A stretch of 64,000 nt of DNA, taken from contig DXFM01000013.1 of the NCBI GenBank assembly GCA_019114465.1, positions 1 through 64,000 of the forward strand. Direction: 5' to 3'. The position numbers and the translations under genes are program-made. This document shows, in pieces, positions 41,831-51,052 of the stretch; the stretch's first letter is position 1; each line of letters begins with the position of its first letter. Source of the stretch: Candidatus Lachnoclostridium avicola. Lineage in GTDB: Bacteria; Bacillota; Clostridia; Lachnospirales; Lachnospiraceae. The notes below the pieces were generated by a model. The model was not told the DNA's origin and did no database searches. It was given only the letters and a program-made list of their open reading frames with translations.

Positions 41831-42663
41831 TTTCTTTTTTCTCCTTTATCTATCATTTCCCCATAACTCACATGGACGTCCATCTGATTAAAGGGTATTT
41901 CAATCCCCGCCTCGTCCAGGCGCAGCTTGATCTCTTCCGTTATATCCCACCGCGTCGGCCAGTAGTCGTCGGTGGCCGTCCATCCCCTTCCACCGATGAT
42001 CACAGCGCTGTCGGCCAGCTGATCCACAAACACCTGGATGGGATGATCCTTCAAAACTTTCGGATGGCTGGTGTAAATATCCAGCAGAATATCTTTCGCC
42101 TTCTTCAGATCCGCCTGATAGCCGATGCCCACCGTCAGGTCCAGCCGGCGGAACTTCTCCGCGGTGGCGTTGGTGATGGGGCTGTTGGAAAGACTTCCGT
42201 TGGGGATGACCACTGTCTTGTTGTCCATAGTGTTGAGAGTAGTGTACACCAGGCCGATGACCGCCACCGTTCCCTCCCCGTACTGGCTCACAATATAGTC
42301 CCCCACTTTAAAGGGACGCACGAGCAGAATCAGAACTCCCCCCGCAAAATTGGAAAGGCTTCCCTGAAGCGCAAGTCCCAGGGTCACACCGGCGGAGCCC
42401 AGCAGGGCGATAATAGAGGACGACTGGATCCCGATTCGCTCCGCCGCCATAAAAATCAGCACGGCGTACAGCCCCACCTGAATCAGGGACAGGAGAAATT
42501 TTCTCAGGGAAAGCTCCAGTTCCATCCTCGCAAAGGAGCGCTCCGCCATCCGGCGGACCGCTCCCACTACTTTAAATCCGATAATCAGAATCAAAACTGC
42601 TGCCAGCAGGTCCATGGCAAAGCCGGACAGAGCCGGCAGCCAGTTTTTTACAGTATCAGGCAT
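41827..42663 (-). CDS. Small-conductance mechanosensitive channel (MscS)
   Basis: 278 residues, the size of E. coli MscS. Three transmembrane helices occupy 15-110, with the pore helix GSAGVTLGLALQGSLSNFAGGVLIL showing the Gly/Ala packing pattern and the downstream kink. The cytoplasmic beta and alpha/beta vestibule follows (VKVGDYI-like FKVGDYIVSQYGEGTV, 130-275). It releases osmolytes on hypo-osmotic shock. Placed between glgB and malQ, which may link osmotic safety to glycogen turnover; the link is inference. Confidence 0.92.
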   Translation of the reverse strand: MPDTVKNWLPALSGFAMDLLAAVLILIIGFKVVGAVRRMAERSFARMELELSLRKFLLSLIQVGLYAVLIFMAAERIGIQSSSIIALLGSAGVTLGLALQGSLSNFAGGVLILLVRPFKVGDYIVSQYGEGTVAVIGLVYTTLNTMDNKTVVIPNGSLSNSPITNATAEKFRRLDLTVGIGYQADLKKAKDILLDIYTSHPKVLKDHPIQVFVDQLADSAVIIGGRGWTATDDYWPTRWDITEEIKLRLDEAGIEIPFNQMDVHVSYGEMIDKGEKRK

Positions 42664-42677
42664 GAATCACACTCCTG

Positions 42678-45359
42678 TTATTGTTCTTTCTTCCCATGGG
42701 AAACTTTTCTTCCGGCCGCTTTTACCGTGGCTGCCGCCGCCGACGCCGCTTTCTTCACCGCCGCCGAGGTCTCCGCCAGAGCCGTCCCGGTCTTCTTCTT
42801 CGGGTCTTCCTTCTCCTTCAGAGCCGTTCCCGCTTTCTTCTTCGGGTCTTCTTTTTCCTTTAAGGCTGTTCCCGTGGTCTTTGCCGGATCGGTTTTCTCC
42901 GCCAGGGCCGTCCCAGCCTTTTTCTTCGGATCTTCCTTTTCCTTTAAGGCCGTTCCCGTGGTCTTCTTCGGGTCCTCTTTCTCCTTTAAGGCCGTTCCCG
43001 TGGTCTTTGTCGGGTCGTTCTTCTCCGCCAGGGCCGTCGGGCCTGTCTTTGCCACTTCCATCTTCTCCGCCTTCACCGCGTGGGGCGCAGCCTTCTTTCC
43101 AGCTGTCTTCCTCACCGATTTTTTTGGAGCCTCCGGGGTGCAGGTGAAGACGCTGACGCTCATGGGAGCCACATTGATGACGATGGAGTTGGGACGCTCG
43201 TTCCACTCCTCCTTCTTTGAAGTCTTCACCCGGGGATTGGTGACGCCGCTTCCGCCGAACTCCACGCTGTCGCTGTTTAAAATCTCCTTATACTTTCCGG
43301 CGAAGGGAACGCCCACCTGGAATTTCTCATGAACCACAGGAGCGAAGTTGCAGACGAACAGAAGAGTCTCCTCCTTCTTTCTCGTCTTTCTCACAAAGAT
43401 GGCAATGTTCTCCGCCGCGTTGTTGCACTCGATCCACTCGAAGCCGTCGGGATGGTAGTCCAGCTGGCTTAAGGCCGGATACTGGCTGTACATCTTGTTT
43501 AACACTTTCACATACTCCTGCATCTGGCTGTGGATGGGGTACTGGAGCAGATCCCACTCCAGTTCTTTGTTTTCATTCCACTCGTCCATCTGGCCGAAAT
43601 CCTGGCCCATGAACAGCAGCTTCTTTCCGGGATGGCCCAGCATGAAGCCGTAAGCCGTCCGCAGGTTGGCAAATTTCTCCTCAAAAGTGGCCCCCGGCAT
43701 CTTGTTTACCATAGATCCCTTTCCGTGCACCACCTCGTCGTGGGAGAACACCAGGATAAAATCCTCACTGTAGGCGTAGATCATGCTGAAAGTCAGCTCG
43801 CCGTAGTGGTAGTTGCGGAAGTAGGGGTCGCACTGCATGTAGCCCAGGAAATCGTTCATCCATCCCATGTTCCACTTGTAGTCAAAGCCCAGGCCGTCAT
43901 CTTTCACATCTCCGGTGATCTTCGGCCATGCCGTGGACTCCTCGGCGATGAGGATGGCTCCGTTTTTCTTCTTCTTGAAAATGGAGTTTAAGTGCTTCAG
44001 AAACTCCACCGCATCCAGGTTCTCATGGCCGCCGTAAATGTTGGGCACCCATTCTCCGTCATTCTTTCCATAGTCCAGATACAGCATGGAAGCCACCGCG
44101 TCCATGCGGATACCGTCGGCGTGGTATTTCTCCGCCCAGAACAGGGCGTTGGCAATCAGGAAGTTGGAAACCTGAGGTCTGGCATAATTGTAAATCAGGG
44201 TTCCCCAGTGGGGATGGGCGCCTTTTCTCGGATCTCTGTGCTCATAGAGACAGGTGCCGTCAAATTCCGCCATGCCCCAGGCGTCTCTCGGGAAATGGGC
44301 GGGTACCCAGTCCAGGATCACGCCGATGCCCTGGCCGTGCATGTAATCCATAAAATACATAAAGTCATCAGGGGTTCCGTAGCGGCTGGTGGGGGCATAG
44401 TAGCCGCTCACCTGATAGCCCCAGGAAGCGTCCAGAGGATGCTCCATCACCGGCAGCAGCTCCACATGGGTGTATCCCATCTTCTTCACATACTCCGCCA
44501 GCTTCGGGGCGATCTCCCGGTAATTGTAAAATTCGGATCCCACAATGGGATTCCCTGCCTCGTCCATCTGAAGCTCTTTTCTCATAAAAGAGCCCAGATG
44601 AAGCTCATAGATGGACATCGGCTTCGTCTTGGTGTCCGTCTTTGCACGCTTGTCCATCCACGCCTTGTCGTTCCATTTATATTTCTCAATATCCCATACG
44701 ATGGATGCCGTATTGGGGCGCAGCTCCGCGTAGTTCGCATAGGGATCCGCCTTTAAAATGGGATCTCCGTTCATCTTCTTGATCTCATACTTATAGAGAG
44801 CGCCTTCTTCCAGCCCGGGAACGAACAGCTCGTACACCCCGTAGCCCTCATGAAGCTTCATCTGATGCCTTCTGCCGTCCCAGAGGTTAAAATCTCCCAC
44901 CACGCTCACCCGCATGGCACAGGGGGCCCAGACGGCAAACAGCACGCCCTTTACTCCGTCCACGGTCATGGGATGGGCTCCCAGCTTTTTGTAGACCTCA
45001 TAGTTCACGCCGGCGTCAAACTTCTTTAACTCCTGCTCCGTGATCTGATTGGAAAAGCTGTAGGGATCCCGAATCTCCGCCTTCGTCTCATTGTCGTAGG
45101 TAATGCGGAGTGTGTAGGGAGCTATGGTTTTTCTCGGTATGAGAACAGCAAAAAATCCCTCTTCATCCGCCATCTCCATCTGGTAGGTGCCGGATCCCAT
45201 CTTCACCTCTATACTTTCAGCCGTGGGAATAAAGGCCTGGACCAGCACGCCGCCGTCCACCACATGAGCTCCCAGCAGATTTTCCGGATGGCGCGCCTCC
45301 GAATAAACCATTTCCTCTATTCCAGCCCAGTCCATTAAGTCATACAGCATCTTGTTCAT
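42678..45359 (-). CDS. glgB: Glycogen branching enzyme with Lys-rich repeat tail
   Basis: 893 residues; about 150 longer than usual. Residues 1-250 hold two CBM48-like domains, then the GH13 barrel. The nucleophile is in GIRMDAVASMLYLDYG, the acid/base in LIAEESTAWP and the transition-state Asp in VFSHDEVVHGK. The all-beta C domain ends near 742 (VAPMSVSVFTCTPE). The extra tail 743-893 is Lys/Ala/Glu-rich with seven 14-residue units (consensus GTALKEKEDPKKKT) ending in AAVKKAASAAAATVKAAGRK, resembling histone H1 tails. It makes alpha-1,6 branches in glycogen. First gene of the glgB-mscS-malQ operon. Confidence 0.95.
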   Translation of the reverse strand: MNKMLYDLMDWAGIEEMVYSEARHPENLLGAHVVDGGVLVQAFIPTAESIEVKMGSGTYQMEMADEEGFFAVLIPRKTIAPYTLRITYDNETKAEIRDPYSFSNQITEQELKKFDAGVNYEVYKKLGAHPMTVDGVKGVLFAVWAPCAMRVSVVGDFNLWDGRRHQMKLHEGYGVYELFVPGLEEGALYKYEIKKMNGDPILKADPYANYAELRPNTASIVWDIEKYKWNDKAWMDKRAKTDTKTKPMSIYELHLGSFMRKELQMDEAGNPIVGSEFYNYREIAPKLAEYVKKMGYTHVELLPVMEHPLDASWGYQVSGYYAPTSRYGTPDDFMYFMDYMHGQGIGVILDWVPAHFPRDAWGMAEFDGTCLYEHRDPRKGAHPHWGTLIYNYARPQVSNFLIANALFWAEKYHADGIRMDAVASMLYLDYGKNDGEWVPNIYGGHENLDAVEFLKHLNSIFKKKKNGAILIAEESTAWPKITGDVKDDGLGFDYKWNMGWMNDFLGYMQCDPYFRNYHYGELTFSMIYAYSEDFILVFSHDEVVHGKGSMVNKMPGATFEEKFANLRTAYGFMLGHPGKKLLFMGQDFGQMDEWNENKELEWDLLQYPIHSQMQEYVKVLNKMYSQYPALSQLDYHPDGFEWIECNNAAENIAIFVRKTRKKEETLLFVCNFAPVVHEKFQVGVPFAGKYKEILNSDSVEFGGSGVTNPRVKTSKKEEWNERPNSIVINVAPMSVSVFTCTPEAPKKSVRKTAGKKAAPHAVKAEKMEVAKTGPTALAEKNDPTKTTGTALKEKEDPKKTTGTALKEKEDPKKKAGTALAEKTDPAKTTGTALKEKEDPKKKAGTALKEKEDPKKKTGTALAETSAAVKKAASAAAATVKAAGRKVSHGKKEQ
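42747..43043 (-). repeat. 42-bp tandem repeats encoding the GlgB tail
   Basis: Seven in-frame units coding for GTALKEKEDPKKKA-type 14-mers, with two sub-variants (KEKEDPKK and AEKTDPAK). DNA identity between units is high, suggesting recent expansion. Confidence 0.85.
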
Positions 45360-45391
45360 ATGAGAACCCCCTTTATGGAAATCTACTACTT

Positions 45392-45420
45392 ATTTTACCA
45401 TTTTGAACCGTATAACACAA
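45392..45420 (-). promoter_or_regulatory. Promoter of the glgB operon
   Basis: Minus strand TTGTGT, 17-bp spacer, TAAAAT, about 33 bp before the glgB ATG. Confidence 0.65.
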
Positions 45421-45525
45421 CGATATTATTTTCTTTTTTTCCCTAATATGATAAAATTGTATCAGCAATTATGCAGCAGTAATCTATGATTTCAAACGAA
45501 ACCACGGGAAGGAGTGAATTTTTCA

Positions 45526-46944
45526 ATGACGCGAACTGAAGAAATCAAACAGATGGTTGCAAAACGCCAGGACCGGCTGAACGCCCTGAATGACGAGATC
45601 TGGAATTATGCGGAGCTCTATTTCCGGGAGGAAAAATCCTCCGCGGCCTTAATCCGCATGCTGAAAGAAGAGGGATTTGAAGTGGAAGAACAGGTGGACG
45701 GCATGGACACGGCCTTTATCGGCACCTGGGGAAGCGGGCGGCCGGTTATCGGCATTCTGGGAGAGTTTGACGCCCTGCCCTCTTTAAGTCAGAAAGCCGC
45801 CTGCCCGGTGCACGAGGAGATCACTCCCGGCGGCAACGGCCACGGCTGCGGCCACTGCGCTCTGGGCACCGCTGCTCTGGGAGCTGCCGCGGCGGCGAAG
45901 GAATACATGGAAAAGCACCAGATCCAGGGAACCATAAAGTACTTCGGCTGTCCGGCGGAGGAAGCCGGCTGGGGCAAAATGTTCCTGGCCAGGGACGGCT
46001 ACTTTGACGGCCTGGACGCCATCTACACCTGGCACCCCGGCACCGCCAACATGATCTGGAGCGCCGGCTGCCTGGCCAATGTCTGCGCCTACTTTACCTT
46101 TAAGGGAAAAACGGCCCACGCCGCCGCTTCTCCCCACCTGGGCCGCAGCGCCCTGGACGCCTGCGAGCTGATGAACGTGGGCGTCAACTATCTGCGGGAG
46201 CACATTGTGCCGGAAGCCCGGGTTCACTACGCCTACCAGGATGTGGGCGGGCCGGCTCCCAACGTGGTTCAGAACCACGCCCAGACCAAGTACTTTATCC
46301 GCGCTCCCAAGATCCGTCAAGTGCTGGAGATTGTGGACCGGATCAAGGACATCGCCAGAGGCGCTGCCCTCATGACCGGAACTCAGGTGGACATCGACAT
46401 TCCGGCGGGCATGTGCGACTTTGTGTCCAACGAAGCCCTCTCCCGGGTTCTGGCCGACGCCTTCCAGGCTGTGGGCGCTCCCGCCTTTGACGACGCGGAC
46501 CGGGCTCTTGCAGGAGCATTTTTCAAAAATTACTCCGACGCGGAGATCCAGGCTTCCCTGGACCGGATGTACCCGGCCTACGCCGATCCGGATCAGTACC
46601 GGAACTCTCCTCTCATCGAGGATGTGGCTCCCTATGTGAAAAATCCGTCCTACCTGTTCGGCTCCACGGACGTGGGGGACGCCAGCTACTGCTGCCCCAC
46701 CGCCCAGTTTAACGCCGCCTGCTACGCCAACGGCACCGCCGACCACTCCTGGCAGGCGACAGCCATGGCAGGCTCCTCCATCACCCACAAAGCTGTGGCC
46801 TGCGCCGCCGCTGTGCTGGCTCTGGCCGCCGTCAACACCATGGAGGATGAGGAACTGTTAAAGAAAGCCCATGAGGAGTATGTAAAAGCCACAGGCGGCA
46901 AATACATCTGTCCTGTAGGAAAAGAGGCAAAACCCCGCATTTAA
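45526..46944 (+). CDS. M20-family amidohydrolase (AbgB-like)
   Basis: 472 residues from ATG 45526; the GTG at 45514 lies inside the AAGGAG site. Family motifs: GILGEFDALPSLSQ, NGHGCGHCALGTAALGAA (metal His and Cys), FGCPAEEAGWGKMFL and the dimerisation region KGKTAHAAASPHLGRSALDA. This branch includes the B subunit of p-aminobenzoyl-glutamate hydrolase and other N-acyl amino-acid or dipeptide hydrolases. No abgA or abgT partner is present, so the substrate is open. Its 3' end overlaps the convergent histidine kinase by 4 bp. Confidence 0.88.
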   Translation: MTRTEEIKQMVAKRQDRLNALNDEIWNYAELYFREEKSSAALIRMLKEEGFEVEEQVDGMDTAFIGTWGSGRPVIGILGEFDALPSLSQKAACPVHEEITPGGNGHGCGHCALGTAALGAAAAAKEYMEKHQIQGTIKYFGCPAEEAGWGKMFLARDGYFDGLDAIYTWHPGTANMIWSAGCLANVCAYFTFKGKTAHAAASPHLGRSALDACELMNVGVNYLREHIVPEARVHYAYQDVGGPAPNVVQNHAQTKYFIRAPKIRQVLEIVDRIKDIARGAALMTGTQVDIDIPAGMCDFVSNEALSRVLADAFQAVGAPAFDDADRALAGAFFKNYSDAEIQASLDRMYPAYADPDQYRNSPLIEDVAPYVKNPSYLFGSTDVGDASYCCPTAQFNAACYANGTADHSWQATAMAGSSITHKAVACAAAVLALAAVNTMEDEELLKKAHEEYVKATGGKYICPVGKEAKPRI

Positions 46945-49484
46945 GGGGTTCTGCCTCCTCCTTGTCCGCCGGTCAGCTCCTCCAGAGTCTGGAGCAGAAC
47001 GGCAAAATCGATGGGTTTTGACACATGGGCGTTCATTCCCGCCGCTGTGGTGGCGGCGATATCCTCGGCGAAGGCGTTGGCTGTCACCGCGATCACCGGC
47101 ACAGTCCCCGCATCCGGCCGCGGCAGGGCCCGAATGGTTCTCGCCGCCTCGCAGCCGTCCATCCGGGGCATCTGCATATCCATGAGAATGGCGTCAATGG
47201 AAAAGGGCGGGGATTCCTTAAAACGCTCCACTGCCTCCAGGCCGTTCCAGGCCTGGAGGATTTTTATGCCGCTCATGGTGAGAATCTCCGTGGCGATCTC
47301 CATATTCACCTCATTGTCCTCCGCCAGCAGCACCGTTTTCCCCTCCAGGGAAGTCCCGGGAAGGTCTGCGGGCTGCTCTTTTTTCTCCTCTTTTTCCTCC
47401 TTCACCGCCGTAAAGGGGATGACAATGGTAAATGAGGTTCCCTTTCCCGCCTCGCTGTCCACATAGATCTGGCCGCTCATCTGGGTGACCAGATTTTTCA
47501 CGATGGGCATGCCCAGGCCGGTGCCCGCCACCTTTTTTACGCCGAAGCGGGTCTCCCTGGCGTAGGGCTCAAAGAGCTGGGGCAGGAAGTCCTCCGACAT
47601 CCCAACTCCCGTATCCTCCACCACGATCTTGTATTTAGCCGCATCCTGGTGAGCCAGCTGCGTGACAGAAACTGAGATCCGGTCTCCTTTTCCCGTAAAT
47701 TTCATGGCGTTGGAGATCAGATTGTTCATGATCTGGCTGATCCGGAAGGAATCCCCCAGCACCGTCTCATCCTCCATGTCAAAAAATGTTTCCAGCTCTT
47801 TCTCCTCCACCTGGGCCTGCAGCCGGAAGGTGGACGCGCAGTCCTCCACGCATTTTCTCAGATTAAACTGCTGATAGTCCAGGGCCACCTTTCCCTGCTC
47901 CATCCGGGACATATCCAGAATATCGTTGATCAGTCCCAGAAGCTGACGGCTGGACAGATTGATCCGGTCCATGTATCCGGAAATTTTCTCCGGGTCGTCC
48001 AGATTCTGCTGAACCAGCTCCGACAGGCCGATGATGGCATTGAGAGGCGTTCTCATATCGTGGGACATATTGCTGAAAAAGGCATGCTTGTTCTTCTCGC
48101 TCCGCCTGGACGCCTCCAGGGCCTCCTCCAGCAGCTTCTGCTCCTGGAACCGGCGCTGTTTTTCCTCCTCCACCTCCCGGAAGCAGAGCACCGCCTCCTC
48201 CGGGGACAGGGATTCGTCAAACAGCACCCTCACGTTGACCCATCGGTAGGAATCCCCAAACAGCCGCCGGAAATCTCCGCCGAAATCCCGCACCCGTTTG
48301 GACACCAGGCCGCGGATGCTCTGAAGCGAGAAACTGTCCACATACTCCTCGTAGGCCTCCGGCTCAATCACTTCTTTCATGGCGTCCAGAAGAGTCTGAT
48401 AATCCCCCGTCTGGGCAATGCGGCCCCGCATATAGTCGGAGCCCTTGATCATCTCATAAGTGCCTCTGGCAAAATCCACCCGGTACAGGGCAAAGTAAGA
48501 ATTTCCCAGCACCCGCACCGTCTCGTTGGTCCGCTTGACCTTCGCGTTTAAATGCAGCTCCCGCCAGATCAGCACGCCGATAATAACAGCTCCCGCCGCC
48601 AGTATGCAGCCGAACACCGCCGCCGTGTAATTCAGTTTCTGGAGAATGGTGGCGAAGGGAACAGTGATGATGGAAATCCAGCCGTTGGGCAGGTAGCTGT
48701 AGTAAACCCCCCGCTTGTTGCCGGAGGTGTCCGTTATGTAGGCGTCATAGGAATCCTGCTCTCCCCGCTCAATGCTCTCCAGCAGCTTTCTCACATAATA
48801 CTGGACTCTCTCCTCGCTCGCATTCAGAAAGGAACGGCTGTAGATCAGGGTGCCCTCCCGGTCGCACAGATAAAAGGAGGCGTTGTCCGGCAGCTCCGAC
48901 AGGTCCAGCTCAAACTGAAAATTTTCCGGAAATATGTCAAAAGCCATGACCGCGTCCGACGTCCGGCATTTCCCCGCCACTGTGATCACCGGGCGGTCGT
49001 AGATCACATCGGTGTATACGTCTGTAAATATCACTCCGCCGTCCGCCTCCAGGGCCTGACGGTACCACCCCGTCCCGGTCACGTCATAGGAAGCGTCCCC
49101 CTCCCAGGGGTTGGCCGCCACAATCCGTCCGTTTAAAACGATGTAAGGGTCCACCTTTCCCTTCCCCAGGGTATCTTCCACCCTCTGGAAGAAAGACAGC
49201 ACCATGGCTTTGGTCTCCTCCTCCGGCTTTCCCTCCCGCACCTGGCTGTCCACCATTTCCGTGCCGAAGTTCAGCAGGGTGGAGTAAACAGTCAGGTTAT
49301 TTCTCTCCTCAGAGGAATAGCTTCTGGCCAGGGCCTCCCCCAGATCCTGGGTATTTTTCAGGAGCTCTGTCCGCAGCAGAAAAAAGCTGAAGATCCCCAG
49401 CACCACCAGGGCGGCCAGGGTAGCCCCGTACAGATACCAGTTATGGAGAAAGCCGGCCCTCTTCTTCTGTTTCGGGCCGCTCAT
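46941..49484 (-). CDS. Hybrid sensor histidine kinase with C-terminal receiver
   Basis: 847 residues. TM1 at 18-37, an extracellular dCache-type sensor (40-280, with DPYIVLNGRIVAANPWEGD), TM2 at 288-307, a PAS-like linker (325-445), HisKA with phospho-His H475 (FFSNMSHDMRTPLN), HATPase (N box SNAMKFTGKG, G boxes DTGVGMS and GTGLGMPI) and a receiver with D769 (ILMDMQMPRMDG). It follows the Hpt gene by 6 bp, giving a full phosphorelay with the HD-GYP protein. dCache sensors bind small amino-acid-like ligands; this one is not assigned. Confidence 0.93.
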   Translation of the reverse strand: MSGPKQKKRAGFLHNWYLYGATLAALVVLGIFSFFLLRTELLKNTQDLGEALARSYSSEERNNLTVYSTLLNFGTEMVDSQVREGKPEEETKAMVLSFFQRVEDTLGKGKVDPYIVLNGRIVAANPWEGDASYDVTGTGWYRQALEADGGVIFTDVYTDVIYDRPVITVAGKCRTSDAVMAFDIFPENFQFELDLSELPDNASFYLCDREGTLIYSRSFLNASEERVQYYVRKLLESIERGEQDSYDAYITDTSGNKRGVYYSYLPNGWISIITVPFATILQKLNYTAAVFGCILAAGAVIIGVLIWRELHLNAKVKRTNETVRVLGNSYFALYRVDFARGTYEMIKGSDYMRGRIAQTGDYQTLLDAMKEVIEPEAYEEYVDSFSLQSIRGLVSKRVRDFGGDFRRLFGDSYRWVNVRVLFDESLSPEEAVLCFREVEEEKQRRFQEQKLLEEALEASRRSEKNKHAFFSNMSHDMRTPLNAIIGLSELVQQNLDDPEKISGYMDRINLSSRQLLGLINDILDMSRMEQGKVALDYQQFNLRKCVEDCASTFRLQAQVEEKELETFFDMEDETVLGDSFRISQIMNNLISNAMKFTGKGDRISVSVTQLAHQDAAKYKIVVEDTGVGMSEDFLPQLFEPYARETRFGVKKVAGTGLGMPIVKNLVTQMSGQIYVDSEAGKGTSFTIVIPFTAVKEEKEEKKEQPADLPGTSLEGKTVLLAEDNEVNMEIATEILTMSGIKILQAWNGLEAVERFKESPPFSIDAILMDMQMPRMDGCEAARTIRALPRPDAGTVPVIAVTANAFAEDIAATTAAGMNAHVSKPIDFAVLLQTLEELTGGQGGGRTP

Positions 49485-49490
49485 ACCTGA

Positions 49491-49841
49491 TCACCCCCGG
49501 ATTGCCGCCGCAGCCGTCTCATAAGCCTTTTCGATCTCAGGCATCAAGGCCTCCGCTTCCTCCCACCGGTCTTCCCGCATCAGGGCCACCTGGCGGGTGA
49601 CCAGATCATAAAGGCCGCTGATGGAGAGATTGCCGCAGACTCCCTTTAAGGTGTGGGAGGCTTTCAGCTCCTCCTCATGGTCCTGCCGGCCCACCGCTTC
49701 CTTCAGCAGGCTGAAATTCACGTCGTCCAGAAACTTCTTTAAAAACCGCTCCAGCAGCATTTCATTTCCCATAAACCGGCCCAGGGCGTCCTCCACTCGG
49801 ATTCCCGCCGCCTCCAGCTTCACTTTTCTCATCTCATCCAT
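49491..49841 (-). CDS. Histidine phosphotransfer (Hpt) protein
   Basis: 116 residues from ATG 49841; the start is fixed by AGGGGGT upstream and the one-base TAATG overlap with the HD-GYP gene. The phospho-accepting histidine is H63 in LKASHTLKGVCGNLSISGLYD, and the protein is a four-helix bundle by composition. It should carry phosphate between the receiver of the hybrid kinase and a downstream receiver, most simply the one on the HD-GYP protein. Confidence 0.92.
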   Translation of the reverse strand: MDEMRKVKLEAAGIRVEDALGRFMGNEMLLERFLKKFLDDVNFSLLKEAVGRQDHEEELKASHTLKGVCGNLSISGLYDLVTRQVALMREDRWEEAEALMPEIEKAYETAAAAIRG

Positions 49842-50944
49842 TATTTTACCCCCTGTCCGTGATCGTACATTTTCCATATTTCCGGCTCCGCCGTCATAAA
49901 ATTCTCAATGAGCTCCGGATTGAACACCCCGCACTCCCCCTCCCGGATCATCCGCAGAGCCTCGCTCCGGTCAAAGGCCCCTTTGTAGACGCGGCTGCTC
50001 ACCAGGGCGTCATAGACGTCCGCCAGGGAGACGATCTGCGCCCAGATAGAGATCTCATCCCCCTTCAGGCCGTCGGGATAGCCCCTGCCGTCCCACCGCT
50101 CATGGTGGTGTCTGGCAATGTCGTAGGCATACTCGTAGGCTCCGTGCTCCCGCATCTGGGGAATTTTCTCCAAAAGCATGGCGCCCTGTACCGTGTGGGT
50201 CTTCATAATCTCATATTCCTCTGCCGTCAGCCTGCCAGGCTTATTTAAAATGGCGTCCGGAATGGCGATTTTTCCCACGTCGTGCATAATAGCCGCCATG
50301 GAAATCCAGTCTATATCCTGCTCGGACAGCCCCCTTCCCAGAGGGGTGTGGGTGAGCATATATTTGGTAATGTCGTGGATCCGTCTGACGTGCTCTCCCG
50401 ATTCCCCGCTCCGAAACTCGATGGCGGTGGACAGGGATTCGATCATGCCCATGTTCAGGTCGATAATCAGCCTGGCCTGGCGCAGCAGCTCCGTCTGCTG
50501 CTGATCCACCACATTGCCCAAGCGTTTTCTGGCCTGAAACAGTTCTACCACAGAATTGACCCGGCGGCGGACCACATAGGGAACCACCGGCTTGCTGATC
50601 ACATCCATCACGCCCAGCTCATAAGCCTCCCGCATCACCGTATCGCTGGCTTCCGCCGTGATGAGAAAAACCGGGATCTGCTCCTGAATGTTCCGCTCAT
50701 TCAGCGCCCGCATCACCTGGATCCCGTCCATCTCCGGCATCACCACATCCAGCAGCACCGCGCAGATTCTGTCCCTCTGGGCCAGAATCTTTTCCAGGCC
50801 GATCCGGCCGTTTTCCGCCTCCTGGATAACGTAGGTTTCTGAAAATAAATTGTCCAGGATCGCCCGGTTGATCTCATCGTCGTCGATGATCAGCACCGTG
50901 TCCGGCGGTCCCGGAATATTGTCGTACAGATGTTCCATTTCCAT
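49841..50944 (-). CDS. Response regulator with HD-GYP phosphodiesterase domain
   Basis: 367 residues. Receiver domain 1-125 with phospho-acceptor D66 (CAVLLDVVMPEMDG). A coiled linker (130-165) leads to the HD-GYP domain: HDVGKIAIPDAILNKPGRL (HD at 221-222), then RHHHERWDGRGYPDGLKG (280-293) and SLADVYDAL. All metal ligands look present, so it is probably an active cyclic-di-GMP (or cyclic GMP-AMP) phosphodiesterase controlled by phosphorylation. First gene of the operon with Hpt and hybrid kinase. Confidence 0.92.
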   Translation of the reverse strand: MEMEHLYDNIPGPPDTVLIIDDDEINRAILDNLFSETYVIQEAENGRIGLEKILAQRDRICAVLLDVVMPEMDGIQVMRALNERNIQEQIPVFLITAEASDTVMREAYELGVMDVISKPVVPYVVRRRVNSVVELFQARKRLGNVVDQQQTELLRQARLIIDLNMGMIESLSTAIEFRSGESGEHVRRIHDITKYMLTHTPLGRGLSEQDIDWISMAAIMHDVGKIAIPDAILNKPGRLTAEEYEIMKTHTVQGAMLLEKIPQMREHGAYEYAYDIARHHHERWDGRGYPDGLKGDEISIWAQIVSLADVYDALVSSRVYKGAFDRSEALRMIREGECGVFNPELIENFMTAEPEIWKMYDHGQGVK

Positions 50945-51052
50945 ATGAATTGATCCTTTCCGAAGTTTCTCTGTCTCATATCTATGCTCCGCATTCGGAA
51001 TATGGGCCGGCGGCCCGCTATACGTTCAGTATAAGGGAGGGAAAAATGATTG

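Noticed and set aside
41872-43332. 486-codon plus-strand frame with repeated AVPVVFFGSSFSFK pattern opposite mscS and the glgB tail
   Set aside because: The repeats are the antisense image of the GlgB tail repeats; the minus-strand frames are clearly the real genes.
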